NCBI GenBank assembly: GCA_937893125.1 | Contig: CALBHW010000026.1 | Span: forward strand, 1 to 30,810 | DNA from: an uncultured Clostridia bacterium | Lineage (GTDB): Bacteria > Bacillota > Clostridia > Christensenellales > UBA1242 | Direction: 5' to 3' | DNA length: 30,810 bases | Shown here: positions 23,891-30,810 of the stretch, piece by piece | How the letters are laid out: every line of letters starts with the position of its first letter | Numbering within the stretch: the stretch's first letter is position 1 | Notes under the pieces: model-generated | Seen by the model: only the letters and a program-made list of their open reading frames with translations | Databases searched by the model: none | Told to the model about the DNA's origin: nothing | Position numbers and translations under genes: made by a program

Positions 23891-24075
23891 TTTTCTTTCC
23901 TTTTAAAGTCAAATAAATTTGTTTGTTATTAGGTGGTAAGCCAAACCACGATTTTAATAATCTTAAAATTTTGTTAAATGTTTTAAATTTTAGTAATCTA
24001 ATTTTTTTAACTAATCTTATAAAAATGCAACTTTTTTTAATTTTTCTTAGTCACTTAAAGCGCTTATATTAAATT

Positions 24076-24999
24076 TTAGTTATAATTAAACAAATTTCCA
24101 TAAATTATCTTTTTAAATTTTTCCACATCAACATCAACACAAACAAGTGCGTTAGGGTCTTTTGCGTCAAAATCACACTTGATATATCCATATTCTTGGT
24201 TATTCTTCTTATGATATTTTACGCTAAGTTTTGCGGGCTCAGTTGTAAAAATTTCAGGGTTTGATAGGTAAAGCGCTGAACAACTATCGTGCACTGCTGC
24301 GCCAAGTTTTCCCACATGAAAGTCATTATATTTTTTAAACATCTTATAAAATGCTTTTCCCACTTTATTTGCGCGTTTGATTTTGAGTTGTTCTTCTGGC
24401 GTAAAATACGCAATGTGGCCAAGTTCCATTGGAACAAGCACAAAAGGAATGTTTGATTTTAATACAATATCCACCGCTTCAGGGTCATAGGCGACATTAA
24501 ATTCCCTATAAGGTTCAGTCGAGCCGTTTTCGTCTTTGCTCCCGCCCATAAAAACAATTCGCGAAATCATTTCCTTTGCTTCAGGGTATTTCTTCAAAAG
24601 ATTTGCGACATTTGTCATAGGTCCCATACAAAGAAGGGTCGTATTTTTCGCCATATTGTCGCACAAAAAGTAGTGAATGGCGTCAGGGCTTTTCAAAACA
24701 AAAGGTTTTGTTTTAGGCGTCCTAAATTGATACCCCCCAAGTCCCTTTGTGCCTTGCGCTTGCGACGCATAAATCGCTTGTCTTTTAACAGGTTCTTTTG
24801 CTCCTTCTGCTACTGGAATGTCAACTTTAAATAGCTCCGTGAGTTTAAGCGCGTTTTTCACTGTTTCTTCAATAGTCAAGTTGCCCGACACAGTGGAAAT
24901 GAGTTTAACTTCGATATTTCCGCTATTAACCGCGTTCATAATCGCCATCGCGTCATCAATTCCTGGGTCGCAGTCTATAATAACATAATAGTCTTTCAT
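24076..24999 (-). CDS. Inosine/uridine-preferring nucleoside hydrolase family protein
   Basis: 307 residues of the IUNH family, which hydrolyses ribonucleosides to base and ribose with a bound calcium. The N-terminal signature DCDPGIDDAMAI supplies the metal-binding aspartates. The Met-Gly block LLCMGPMTNVA, the MGGS segment, EFNVAYDPEA and the C-terminal VHDSCSALYL with the expected metal/catalytic His-Asp are all present. Length is normal. Purine or pyrimidine preference cannot be told from sequence. It begins nine bases after the CYTH/VTC-like gene, with GGAG placed between that stop and this ATG, so the two form an operon. Confidence 0.92.
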   Translation of the reverse strand: MKDYYVIIDCDPGIDDAMAIMNAVNSGNIEVKLISTVSGNLTIEETVKNALKLTELFKVDIPVAEGAKEPVKRQAIYASQAQGTKGLGGYQFRTPKTKPFVLKSPDAIHYFLCDNMAKNTTLLCMGPMTNVANLLKKYPEAKEMISRIVFMGGSKDENGSTEPYREFNVAYDPEAVDIVLKSNIPFVLVPMELGHIAYFTPEEQLKIKRANKVGKAFYKMFKKYNDFHVGKLGAAVHDSCSALYLSNPEIFTTEPAKLSVKYHKKNNQEYGYIKCDFDAKDPNALVCVDVDVEKFKKIIYGNLFNYN

Positions 25000-25008
25000 T
25001 AGTGCTCC

Positions 25009-25776
25009 TTACTTAGTTTTAACATTTTCATTTGCTTCTTGTTGGCGTTTTAGTTTTAAAAGCTCCTCATTACGCTTTTTTTGTTCTTCCTTGCTTGGAA
25101 GAGGTTTGGTCATACGGTAAGCAATTTCAAATTTAGAGTCTTTCGTATAGAAAATTTCCTTGCAGTGCTTTTCAACTCTCGAAATAAAGTCGTCAAAAAT
25201 AGGCAAAGTTTCTTCATTTGAAAGCAACCTAAATTGGATAAGTTCGGTCTTGTTCTTTCTGCCCGTTTTCCTATTCTCAATCTTAATCGCTTCGTGTCTA
25301 ACTTCAACTTTTAGTCCGCCATAGCCGTAGAGTTTTCGCGATTCTTGCTTTATGTCTAGAACCATAATAACGCGCATTTGTTCAAAAAGTTTGTCTGGGT
25401 CAAATTGAAGATTGTTTGAAAACATCGAGTTAAGCGCGTTGTTTAAGAAAAAATAGTGCTTAGAGAGTGAATCGCGTGGCGAAATTTCTTTTTCCCTTTC
25501 GTGTTCGCGCAAACTATCACTATACATATGCTCTTCACTGAAATAGCGCCTTTTGATTTTAAGTTCGGCACTTCGCCCAGTCACGCGTTTTCTAAGAAGC
25601 AACTCGTTTTGCTCTAAAATCCCAGAAGATGTGTCATAATAATAATCAACAATTTTCGACTTTTCAGGTGCGTCCATAGTGTAGGTCGTCATAGTTTGAA
25701 GAAGTTTGATAAGTCTAGAATATGTCTTTTCATCAAAAACGGCGTAACGCCTGTCAAGTTTAAAAATATTAAGCAT
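25009..25776 (-). CDS. CYTH/VTC-like triphosphate-tunnel protein
   Basis: 255 residues with the alternating charged beta strands of the triphosphate tunnel superfamily: KLDRRYAVFDEKTYSRL at the N-terminus, IVDYYYDTSSGILEQNELLL, then RKRVTGRSAELKIKRRYF, GGLKVEVRHEAIKI and SKFEIAYRMT. The YYDT motif and Arg/Lys/Glu strands suggest binding of triphosphate or polyphosphate with a divalent metal, as in VTC-type polyphosphate polymerases or CYTH phosphatases. The usual N-terminal ExExK is not clear, so the reaction is open. The last 30 residues are a charged helix. AGGAG precedes the ATG. It leads an operon with the nucleoside hydrolase, so a role in nucleotide salvage or phosphate storage is possible. 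Confidence 0.6.
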   Translation of the reverse strand: MLNIFKLDRRYAVFDEKTYSRLIKLLQTMTTYTMDAPEKSKIVDYYYDTSSGILEQNELLLRKRVTGRSAELKIKRRYFSEEHMYSDSLREHEREKEISPRDSLSKHYFFLNNALNSMFSNNLQFDPDKLFEQMRVIMVLDIKQESRKLYGYGGLKVEVRHEAIKIENRKTGRKNKTELIQFRLLSNEETLPIFDDFISRVEKHCKEIFYTKDSKFEIAYRMTKPLPSKEEQKKRNEELLKLKRQQEANENVKTK

Positions 25777-26077
25777 TTTTGCTCCTTTTTATTTTTGGGC
25801 TTTTAAAAAATAAAGTCTTAAAAATCTTTTGTAATACTAGGCTCTTTTAGCCTAAATGTTAAATAAAGTTTTCCACATTTTTTTAAAAATTGTTAGTAAA
25901 CCTAATTCACGCAAGTATATATTACATTTTAATAATTTTTTTAAAAAACCGCAAACATTTTAGCCTACTTCGTCAATTTTTAGTGTGCTAAGTTTTATTC
26001 TTGCAACAAAAAAACAAAAATATGTATATTTTTACACAACTTGCTAAAAATTATTTGTGATAAAAAAGGAGATAATT
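25777..26077. other. Divergent intergenic region
   Basis: About 300 AT-rich bases between the CYTH/VTC-like operon and rubrerythrin, so it must hold both promoters, but I could not pick convincing boxes. A small hairpin TAGGCT/AGCCTA lies at about 25848-25864, and AGCCTA recurs near 25961. No gene is seen. Confidence 0.4.
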
Positions 26078-26671
26078 ATGGATTTTAACACATCACAAAC
26101 AAAAATAAACTTGGCTCGCGCGTTTGCTGGCGAATGTCAAGGGGGCGCAAGATATCAATTTATTGCGCAAAAAGCTATGCAAGAAGGCAAAATCAATATT
26201 CAAACAATTTTTAGGACGCTTGCAAAAAATGAAATGGCGCACGCACGAATTTTTTGGGACGAACTGGCAAGCCACTCAGGTAATTTAAACAAAAATATAG
26301 AAATTAAGGCGGGCTATCCTTTTGAAAATGGTGAACTTGTCGATATGATTAAGTACGCATCAAGCAACGAAAAGAGCGAAAGCACAACTATTTATCCTAG
26401 TTTTTCGAAAATCGCGGAAGATGAAGGATTTAAGGACATTGCACAAAAATTTAAACTTGTTGCACTCGTCGAAAACGACCACTTTATGCTTCTTGACGAG
26501 TTATACAATCGCATAAAATCAAAACAACTTTACACTATGCAAAAAGACTATGAATGGAAATGCTCTCACTGCGGTCACGTCCACATTGCAAAAGACGCGT
26601 TTAAAATTTGTCCACTTTGCGCACTTAGCCAAGACAACATTGAACTTGATATGATTCCGTCAAAAAAATAA
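26078..26671 (+). CDS. Rubrerythrin-family protein
   Basis: About 197 residues. A ferritin-like four-helix domain carries the di-iron carboxylates in AGECQGGARYQF, EMAHARIFWDE, EDEGFKD and VENDHFMLLDE. The C-terminal rubredoxin-like domain has CSHCGHVH and CPLCALSQ, giving the FeS4 site. Rubrerythrins reduce hydrogen peroxide in anaerobes with electrons from NADH via rubredoxin-type carriers, protecting the cytoplasm from oxygen stress. The start at 26078 is chosen because AAAGGAG lies six bases upstream; the longer frame from 26057 has no such site. It is a single gene, followed directly by the family II cloverleaf. Confidence 0.93.
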   Translation: MDFNTSQTKINLARAFAGECQGGARYQFIAQKAMQEGKINIQTIFRTLAKNEMAHARIFWDELASHSGNLNKNIEIKAGYPFENGELVDMIKYASSNEKSESTTIYPSFSKIAEDEGFKDIAQKFKLVALVENDHFMLLDELYNRIKSKQLYTMQKDYEWKCSHCGHVHIAKDAFKICPLCALSQDNIELDMIPSKK

Positions 26672-26674
26672 AAA

Positions 26675-26803
26675 AAATAGGGGCGCGCAAAAGGCATTTG
26701 TTTGCATAAAGCGAACAGCGCCTTTGACCTTTAAAAGGTCAAGGGGCGCAAAAATTTTAACCGCGGTTAAAATTTTTAAATGCCTTTTGCGCGCGTCCTA
26801 TTT
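26675..26803 (-). repeat. Family II cloverleaf palindrome filling a convergent gap
   Basis: 26675-26699 pairs with 26778-26803 (about 24 bp with one small internal loop). Inside are three hairpins: GTTTGC-ataaa-GCGAAC (26700-26716), a 32-base hairpin GCGCC...GGCGC with TTGACCTT/AAGGTCAA (26718-26749), and a perfect 28-base palindrome (26750-26777, AAAAATTTTAACC/GGTTAAAATTTTT plus GC centre). Only about one base is unpaired at the junction. Read on the minus strand it shares GGCATTyAAAAATTTwAAC with 2814-2906. It fills the gap between rubrerythrin and the PEBP gene, and overlaps the latter's stop. Confidence 0.85.
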
Positions 26804-27266
26804 AATTAGAGTATTTTCCAAAAATGGTCGCACTACATATAACTTTCCCTTCCATTTCTTCCTTTAAATGTTCCAAAGAAAAGTTCCCCGTCAAATCCAA
26901 ATCTTGGTTTAACGCATAAACCGTCAATCTATAATTATGTGGCGCGTCAGGTGGACAAGGTCCGCCGTAACTATTGTCATTCCAGCTATTTCTTCCTTGC
27001 AAAAAGTCGAAAGAGTTTTCACTATCGTCATCTTCGACTTTTGTTTTATGTAAATTCGCAATAAGCCAATGAATCCAAACTTTCCCGCACACCTTAACAG
27101 AATCTGGGTCATCAAAAATGACAGCAAAACCTTTGGTCTCCTTTGGCGCGCCCACAATTTCAAAAGGCAAAGACAAGGTTGGCATTCCAAACCTTTGTTT
27201 TTTGCCCCTTTTCCCATACTTGTCTAAAATAACTCCATTTACAATTCCTTCGCTTTTTACTTCCAT
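26802..27266 (-). CDS. YbhB/YbcL-type PEBP (Raf kinase inhibitor-like) protein
   Basis: 154 residues of the phosphatidylethanolamine-binding protein family, bacterial YbhB branch. The family motifs are clear: FAVIFDDPDS with the following WIHWLIANL, the GRNSWNDNSYGGPCPPDAPHNYR block that forms the ligand pocket, and LTVYALNQDLDL. Length is normal. The cellular role of bacterial members is not established; they are cytoplasmic ligand-binding proteins. Its stop codon lies inside the right arm of the family II palindrome, so its transcript would end in that structure. Confidence 0.9.
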   Translation of the reverse strand: MEVKSEGIVNGVILDKYGKRGKKQRFGMPTLSLPFEIVGAPKETKGFAVIFDDPDSVKVCGKVWIHWLIANLHKTKVEDDDSENSFDFLQGRNSWNDNSYGGPCPPDAPHNYRLTVYALNQDLDLTGNFSLEHLKEEMEGKVICSATIFGKYSN

Positions 27267-27457
27267 TTTTTATTCCTTTTTTATAACAAAATCCTAAATT
27301 TTCTTGTCCTTTTTGGTTAAGCCCTAACTTAAAACTGAAAGTTTTATAAACTAAGACGCCAACTAAATAAATTCTAGCACTCAACTATTTATTTTTATAC
27401 ATTTTACCACATTTTTATTTTATGGGATAGTTTTTTTAAAAAAAAATCTTAATTCGT

Positions 27458-27486
27458 TTTTGATATTTTCACTCGTAGTGTATAAT
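27458..27486 (+). promoter_or_regulatory. Promoter of the [FeFe]-hydrogenase-like gene
   Basis: A perfect TATAAT at 27481-27486 with a weak TTTTGA at 27458-27463 (17-base spacing; TTGATA at 27460-27465 is an alternative). The leader is about 15 bases and holds AAGGAAAG. Confidence 0.6.
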
Positions 27487-27507
27487 TTTACTTGAAGGAA
27501 AGAAAAA

Positions 27508-28656
27508 ATGAGCGAAGTTGAAGTAAATAAAATCGTAAAAAACCCACTTGATAAACGAGATGAAGTTTTTGAACATTTAGAAAAAAAAGACAAAAGAATG
27601 ATTGTCGCTATGGCGCCGTCCGTTCGTGTTGCGCTTGGCGAAGGTTTTAGTGACAAAATCGGCGAAAACAATGAAGGCAAAATTATTACGGCTTTTAGGC
27701 GTTTAGGTTTTGACGATGTTTTTGATGTTGATTTTGGTGCTGATATGACCGTTGTTGAAGAATCAAACGAATTCGTCGAAAGGTTTCTGTCGGGGGAGCA
27801 CCTACCAATGTTTACATCTTGTTGCCCAGCTTGGGTCAAATTTGTCGAACAAAATTACCCTGAGTATATAGGCAATTTGTCAACTTGCAAGTCTCCACAA
27901 CAAATGTTAGGTGCCGTCATAAAGACCTATTATGCAGAAAAATTAGGTGTCAGTGCGGATAAATTATACTTCGTTTCCGTTATGCCTTGTATCGCAAAAA
28001 AAATGGAGCGTCAAAGACCTTTTATGTCGTCGACGCCTTTTGGACTTGACACGGATGCAGTCATCACTGCAAGTGAAATGATTGAAATGATAAAAGAAAA
28101 AAATATTGATTTTAACTCCCTTCCAAACGGCAAGTTTGACTCTCTTTTTGGCGTTTCGTCAGGGTCGGGCGTTATTTTTGGCACGACGGGCGGAGTTATG
28201 GAAGCAAGTCTAAGAACATTGTCCGACAAACTTGGCGGAAAAAAAATAAAGAAAGTCGAGTACCTTCTTGTTCGCGGACTAGGCGGAATAAAAGAAGCGA
28301 CAATCAAGGTCGGAAATAAAAACGTGCGAGTCGCAGTCGCAAGCGGTTTACAAAACGCAAAAGTACTTATGGACGACATAAAATCGGGCAAAAGATATTA
28401 TGATTTTGTCGAAGTTATGGCGTGCAGTGGCGGGTGTTCAAATGGAACGGGAATGCCAATGCACTTTAAAACACCACTCGAAAACGAAAAAGTTGCAATG
28501 AAGCGCGCAAAGGGTTTGTATAAAAGTGACGCTCTAAAAAGAGATAGAAAAGCACACGAAAACCCAGCGATAAAAAGTTTATACAAAGATTTTTTAGGCG
28601 AAATCGGTGGCGAGAAAGCAAAACTTCTTCTTCATACACATTACATTCAAAAATAG
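27508..28656 (+). CDS. [FeFe]-hydrogenase H-domain protein without accessory Fe-S domains
   Basis: 382 residues covering only the catalytic H domain. All H-cluster motifs are present: L1 TSCCPAW, L2 MPCIAKKME and L3 MACSGGCSNGTGMP, so the four cluster-binding cysteines and the proton-transfer cysteine are kept. L3 differs from the usual ACPGGCxxGGGxP at two positions. Upstream there are only about 30 residues without cysteine, so the ferredoxin-like domains that feed electrons in most clostridial enzymes are missing, an arrangement like the algal enzymes. It may take electrons directly from ferredoxin, pair with other subunits encoded elsewhere, or be a sensor. Maturases HydEFG are not in this window. 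It is transcribed alone. Confidence 0.88.
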   Translation: MSEVEVNKIVKNPLDKRDEVFEHLEKKDKRMIVAMAPSVRVALGEGFSDKIGENNEGKIITAFRRLGFDDVFDVDFGADMTVVEESNEFVERFLSGEHLPMFTSCCPAWVKFVEQNYPEYIGNLSTCKSPQQMLGAVIKTYYAEKLGVSADKLYFVSVMPCIAKKMERQRPFMSSTPFGLDTDAVITASEMIEMIKEKNIDFNSLPNGKFDSLFGVSSGSGVIFGTTGGVMEASLRTLSDKLGGKKIKKVEYLLVRGLGGIKEATIKVGNKNVRVAVASGLQNAKVLMDDIKSGKRYYDFVEVMACSGGCSNGTGMPMHFKTPLENEKVAMKRAKGLYKSDALKRDRKAHENPAIKSLYKDFLGEIGGEKAKLLLHTHYIQK

Positions 28657-28837
28657 GTTAGACCATATAATTATGACAACAAAAAGACTTACTAATTAAA
28701 TAAGTAGATTAAAATTGCGTGATAATTTTTAAAATTTAGAACAAATCGTTGTAAAAACGCGTGATAAAAAAACAAAAAAGACGATTACGAAGTAAAATGA
28801 TTAAACTAATTTTTCCAATTTATTTTTGATATAGGTT

Positions 28838-28877
28838 GGGGACTGGTGCTTTTTAAAAGTTGTCAGCCCCTATTTTT
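28838..28877 (+). terminator. Probable terminator of the hydrogenase-like gene
   Basis: GGGG-A-CTG (28838-28845) pairs with CAG-CCCC (28864-28870); the interior pairs weakly. TATTTTT follows. The right arm overlaps the murC stop codon. Confidence 0.55.
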
Positions 28878-30219
28878 CACTTATGTATTCTTTTGCACAA
28901 ATATTTATATCCCCCGCCCCTAAAAACAGTAAAACACAATTTTTGTATTCTTTAAGTTGTGTTTCTAGCCCCTTTTTGTCGAAAACACCCTCAATTTTGT
29001 ATTTTGGTTTTGTTGCGACCAATTTATCTTTTAAATAGTCGACGCTACCTAGATAAACATATTTTTCGCGTGCCGAATATGTCGATAATAAGAACAGTTC
29101 ACTCACGCCGTCAAAACAATATAAAAATTCGTTAATTAGCGTGCGCGTCCTTGAAAATGTGTGCGGTTGAAAAATACAAACAAGTTTTTTGTCGTACACT
29201 TCATGGCACATTTTTATTGTTGAAGAAATTTCCGTCGGGTGGTGCGCGTAGTCTTGCAAAACGATGTTCCCGTCCCTTTCGCCAAGTAATTCAAAACGCC
29301 TGTCGACATTACAAAAACTTTCTAGCGCCACTTTAATCACATCCATTTCGACCCCAAAATGTCTTGCGACCGCGACCGCTAGGATTGCATTTTTGACATT
29401 AAATCTTCCTGGCACATTTAGGCAAATTTCGCCTAAATTTTCCCCGTCACAAAAGACATCAAAACTATATTTTCCACCCGCATTTAGTTTTACATTTTTT
29501 GCAAAAAAGCCTTTCCCGACCTTTTCATCCACTCCACAAAATGTTACATTTAGGTCGTCACGCAAAAGATTTTTTGTTTCCTTTCCCGCAAAACACACTT
29601 CTTTTGTTTTGCCAGCAAATTTATTAAACGACATCGTTTCTCTTTCAAAATTTTTAAAGTAGTCAAGGTGCTCTTTCTCAATATTTGTTATGACCGAAAC
29701 ATCAGGCTTTAACTCTAAAAAACTATCCCTAAACTCGCACGCTTCCGTTATAAAAAAGTCTTTCCCGCCCACAAAAAGGTTGCCATTAAAATACTTAAAC
29801 TCCCCGCCAATGTGTACCGTTGGATTTTTGCCCGCAAGTAAAAATATGTAGCCTATCATCGCACTCGTCGTCGTTTTTCCGTGCGTCCCCGAAATCGCAA
29901 TGACATTTTTGTAGGCTTTAGAAATTAGCCCCAAATATTTTGACCGCTCCATTGTTTTTATGCCAACTTTTTTTGCTTGCACGAGTTCTTTATTGTCACT
30001 CGCGACCGCCCCCGAAAAAACAACCAAGTCGCACCCTTTTATGTTGCTTGCCTTGTGAGCCTTAAAAATTTTGACGCCTTTCTTTTTTAGTTTTCGTGCA
30101 AGTTCCCCGTAATTTTTATCACTCCCCGCAACTTGAACGCCCATTTTTAAGGTGAGAAGTGCAAGCGCACTCATACTTACGCCGTTTATGCCCACAAAAA
30201 ACACTTTTTTATATCTCAT
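28870..30219 (-). CDS. murC: UDP-N-acetylmuramate-L-alanine ligase MurC
   Basis: About 449 residues; adds L-alanine to UDP-MurNAc with ATP, first step of the peptidoglycan stem peptide. Motifs: N-terminal nucleotide-binding RYKKVFFVGINGVSMSALAL (usually GIGGIGMSG, here varied), the ATP loop ISGTHGKTTTSAM, EACEFRDSFLELKPD, the Mur ligase VITNIEKEHLDYF, DRRFELLG and the C-terminal DYAHHPTEI and FQPHTFSRT blocks. The start at 30219 (MRYKKV) fits the family; the longer frame from 30267 adds 16 residues not typical of MurC. No ribosome binding site is visible before 30219, so initiation may be weak or leaderless. Together with glmM and the GlmU-like gene it is the third wall-precursor gene in the window. 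Confidence 0.94.
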   Translation of the reverse strand: MRYKKVFFVGINGVSMSALALLTLKMGVQVAGSDKNYGELARKLKKKGVKIFKAHKASNIKGCDLVVFSGAVASDNKELVQAKKVGIKTMERSKYLGLISKAYKNVIAISGTHGKTTTSAMIGYIFLLAGKNPTVHIGGEFKYFNGNLFVGGKDFFITEACEFRDSFLELKPDVSVITNIEKEHLDYFKNFERETMSFNKFAGKTKEVCFAGKETKNLLRDDLNVTFCGVDEKVGKGFFAKNVKLNAGGKYSFDVFCDGENLGEICLNVPGRFNVKNAILAVAVARHFGVEMDVIKVALESFCNVDRRFELLGERDGNIVLQDYAHHPTEISSTIKMCHEVYDKKLVCIFQPHTFSRTRTLINEFLYCFDGVSELFLLSTYSAREKYVYLGSVDYLKDKLVATKPKYKIEGVFDKKGLETQLKEYKNCVLLFLGAGDINICAKEYISEK

Positions 30220-30584
30220 AATATTTTTATATGATTTTAAGCAAAATATTGTTTTTGAGAAGAACAAATTTTCTTACAAAAAATTATGCACAAATATATT
30301 TTCATTTTGTCTAAAACCTTTAAGCCATTTTATCTAAGAGTTAAATAATTGAATTTTTATTTTTTTGTCTTTATCATAAACAAGTTCAACTACATTAAGT
30401 TTTAAAATTTTTTTAAAATCTTTAATGAATTTTGATTAAATGTTGTTTATCAAACTAATTTATCCACAAAAAAGATGTGTTTTGTGTATAAATTTGTAAA
30501 ATTAGTTTAAAATCGTTCTAAATTTTACTTAAAAAGCGTTTTAACCTATAAAAGCGTTTTTTCACCTTTAAAAGCTCCTATATG
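30220..30584. other. AT-rich upstream region of murC
   Basis: About 365 bases without a gene. It contains an imperfect palindrome at 30452-30508: AAACTAAT (30452-30459) with ATTAGTTT (30501-30508), and inside it TTATCCACA (30460-30468) and, inverted, TTATACACA (30491-30483), both of which fit the DnaA-box 9-mer. No clear promoter for murC was found. Confidence 0.45.
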
Positions 30585-30715
30585 CTATATTATCGGAAGT
30601 TGAGTCGGGGTGCTTGCACACCAGCGAGACTGATGGTTATTCAAATTGGAAGTGCAAAGTGAGCGCTTTGCAAGTGCGTTAGCACAAATTTTGAACTCGT
30701 TTCAAAATTTACTCC
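30585..30715 (+). repeat. Family I element, right copy: leading hairpin plus cloverleaf
   Basis: The leading hairpin has arms GTTGAG and CGAGAC around CGGG-GTGC-TT-GCAC-A-CCAG (30606-30624). Then a short closing stem GGA-a-GT (30648-30653) with ACTCC (30711-30715) encloses three hairpins: GCAAAG/CTTTGC (30654-30671), GTGC-gtta-GCAC (30674-30685, the same GTTA loop as in the 20381 copy) and AAATTTTGA/TCAAAATTT (30686-30710). Helix sequences differ from the 20381 copy but positions and pairing are kept. TGCTATATT at 30583-30591, an extended -10-like box, ends four bases before GGAAG. Confidence 0.75.
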
Positions 30716-30721
30716 CTATTA

Positions 30722-30796
30722 TTTATATTCTAGGAAGTTGAGAGTCATACAATGTTTGCATTGATATGACCGAGACGACGACGAATACACACATAG
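30722..30796 (+). repeat. Family I variant unit with a different hairpin, in tandem with the previous copy
   Basis: The unit starts TATATTCTAGGAAGTTGAG, like the copy before it, and its hairpin GTCATA-CAATG-tttg-CATTG-A-TATGAC (30744-30770) keeps the unpaired A at the same place, with CGAGAC following. It lacks the three-hairpin module and ends CACATAG, as the 20381 copy does. The 14 bases TTTATATTCTAGGA occur at 30722-30735 and again at 30797-30810, so the period is 75 and another unit probably starts at the window edge. Confidence 0.7.
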
Positions 30797-30810
30797 TTTA
30801 TATTCTAGGA

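Noticed and set aside
27420..27839. 139-residue minus-strand ORF
   Set aside because: Antisense to the hydrogenase-like gene with Ser-rich shadow composition; no ribosome binding site.
28011..28391. 126-residue minus-strand ORF
   Set aside because: Shadow frame within the hydrogenase-like gene.
30585..30715. Integron attC site, suggested by the GCGTTAGC loop
   Set aside because: No paired R'/R'' core sites, no cassette genes and no integrase nearby; the GTTA is a hairpin loop flanked by its own stem.

Overview
The window looks like a chromosomal segment of a low-GC Gram-positive bacterium, most likely an uncultured member of the Bacillota (Clostridia or relatives). Reasons: strongly AT-rich DNA, AGGAG-type ribosome binding sites, near-consensus sigma-A promoters, an S-box (SAM-I) riboswitch, a YfhO-type membrane protein, a collagen-like protein of the BclA kind, a SHOCT protein, an [FeFe]-hydrogenase domain and a rubrerythrin. 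No rRNA, phage, transposase or CRISPR array is visible. One feature is out of place for ordinary Clostridia: a short alanyl-tRNA synthetase without its C-terminal domain.

Layout. 1-5300: a repeat end, a YfhO-like protein, a highly palindromic intergenic region, then the wall-precursor pair glmU(C-terminal domain only)-glmM and tRNA-Ser(UGA). 5300-10280: an accessory block of surface-type proteins without signal peptides (DUF11 protein, beta-helix protein, collagen-like protein), a SHOCT membrane protein and a small ORF; a sigma-K-like promoter precedes the DUF11 gene, so a sporulation or spore-surface role is possible but unproven. 10380-12780: ogt, then a SAM-riboswitch-controlled unit made of a small unknown gene and metK. 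13022-18380: two large membrane-anchored surface proteins (GLUG repeats; DUF4097-like). 18546-22031: alaS (short form) and dnaB. 22306-25776: a doubly anchored lipoprotein with a small membrane protein, then a CYTH/VTC-like protein with a nucleoside hydrolase. 26078-30219: rubrerythrin, PEBP-family protein, stand-alone [FeFe]-hydrogenase H domain, murC.

The most unusual content lies between the genes. Two families of intergenic palindromic elements fold, on paper, into a closing stem holding three hairpins, a cloverleaf or four-way junction. Family I (1-56 inverted, 20381-20508, 30585-30715, and a variant at 30722-30796) carries a conserved leading hairpin whose arms are kept while its stem sequence changes with compensation; at the right edge the units are in tandem. 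Family II (2814-2906 and 26675-26803) sits directly at the 3' ends of genes between convergent pairs, with almost no unpaired bases at the junction. I do not recognise either family. They are the best candidates here for something undescribed, either a mobile repeat or a structured RNA.

All calls are from reading sequence only; no search or folding program was run.
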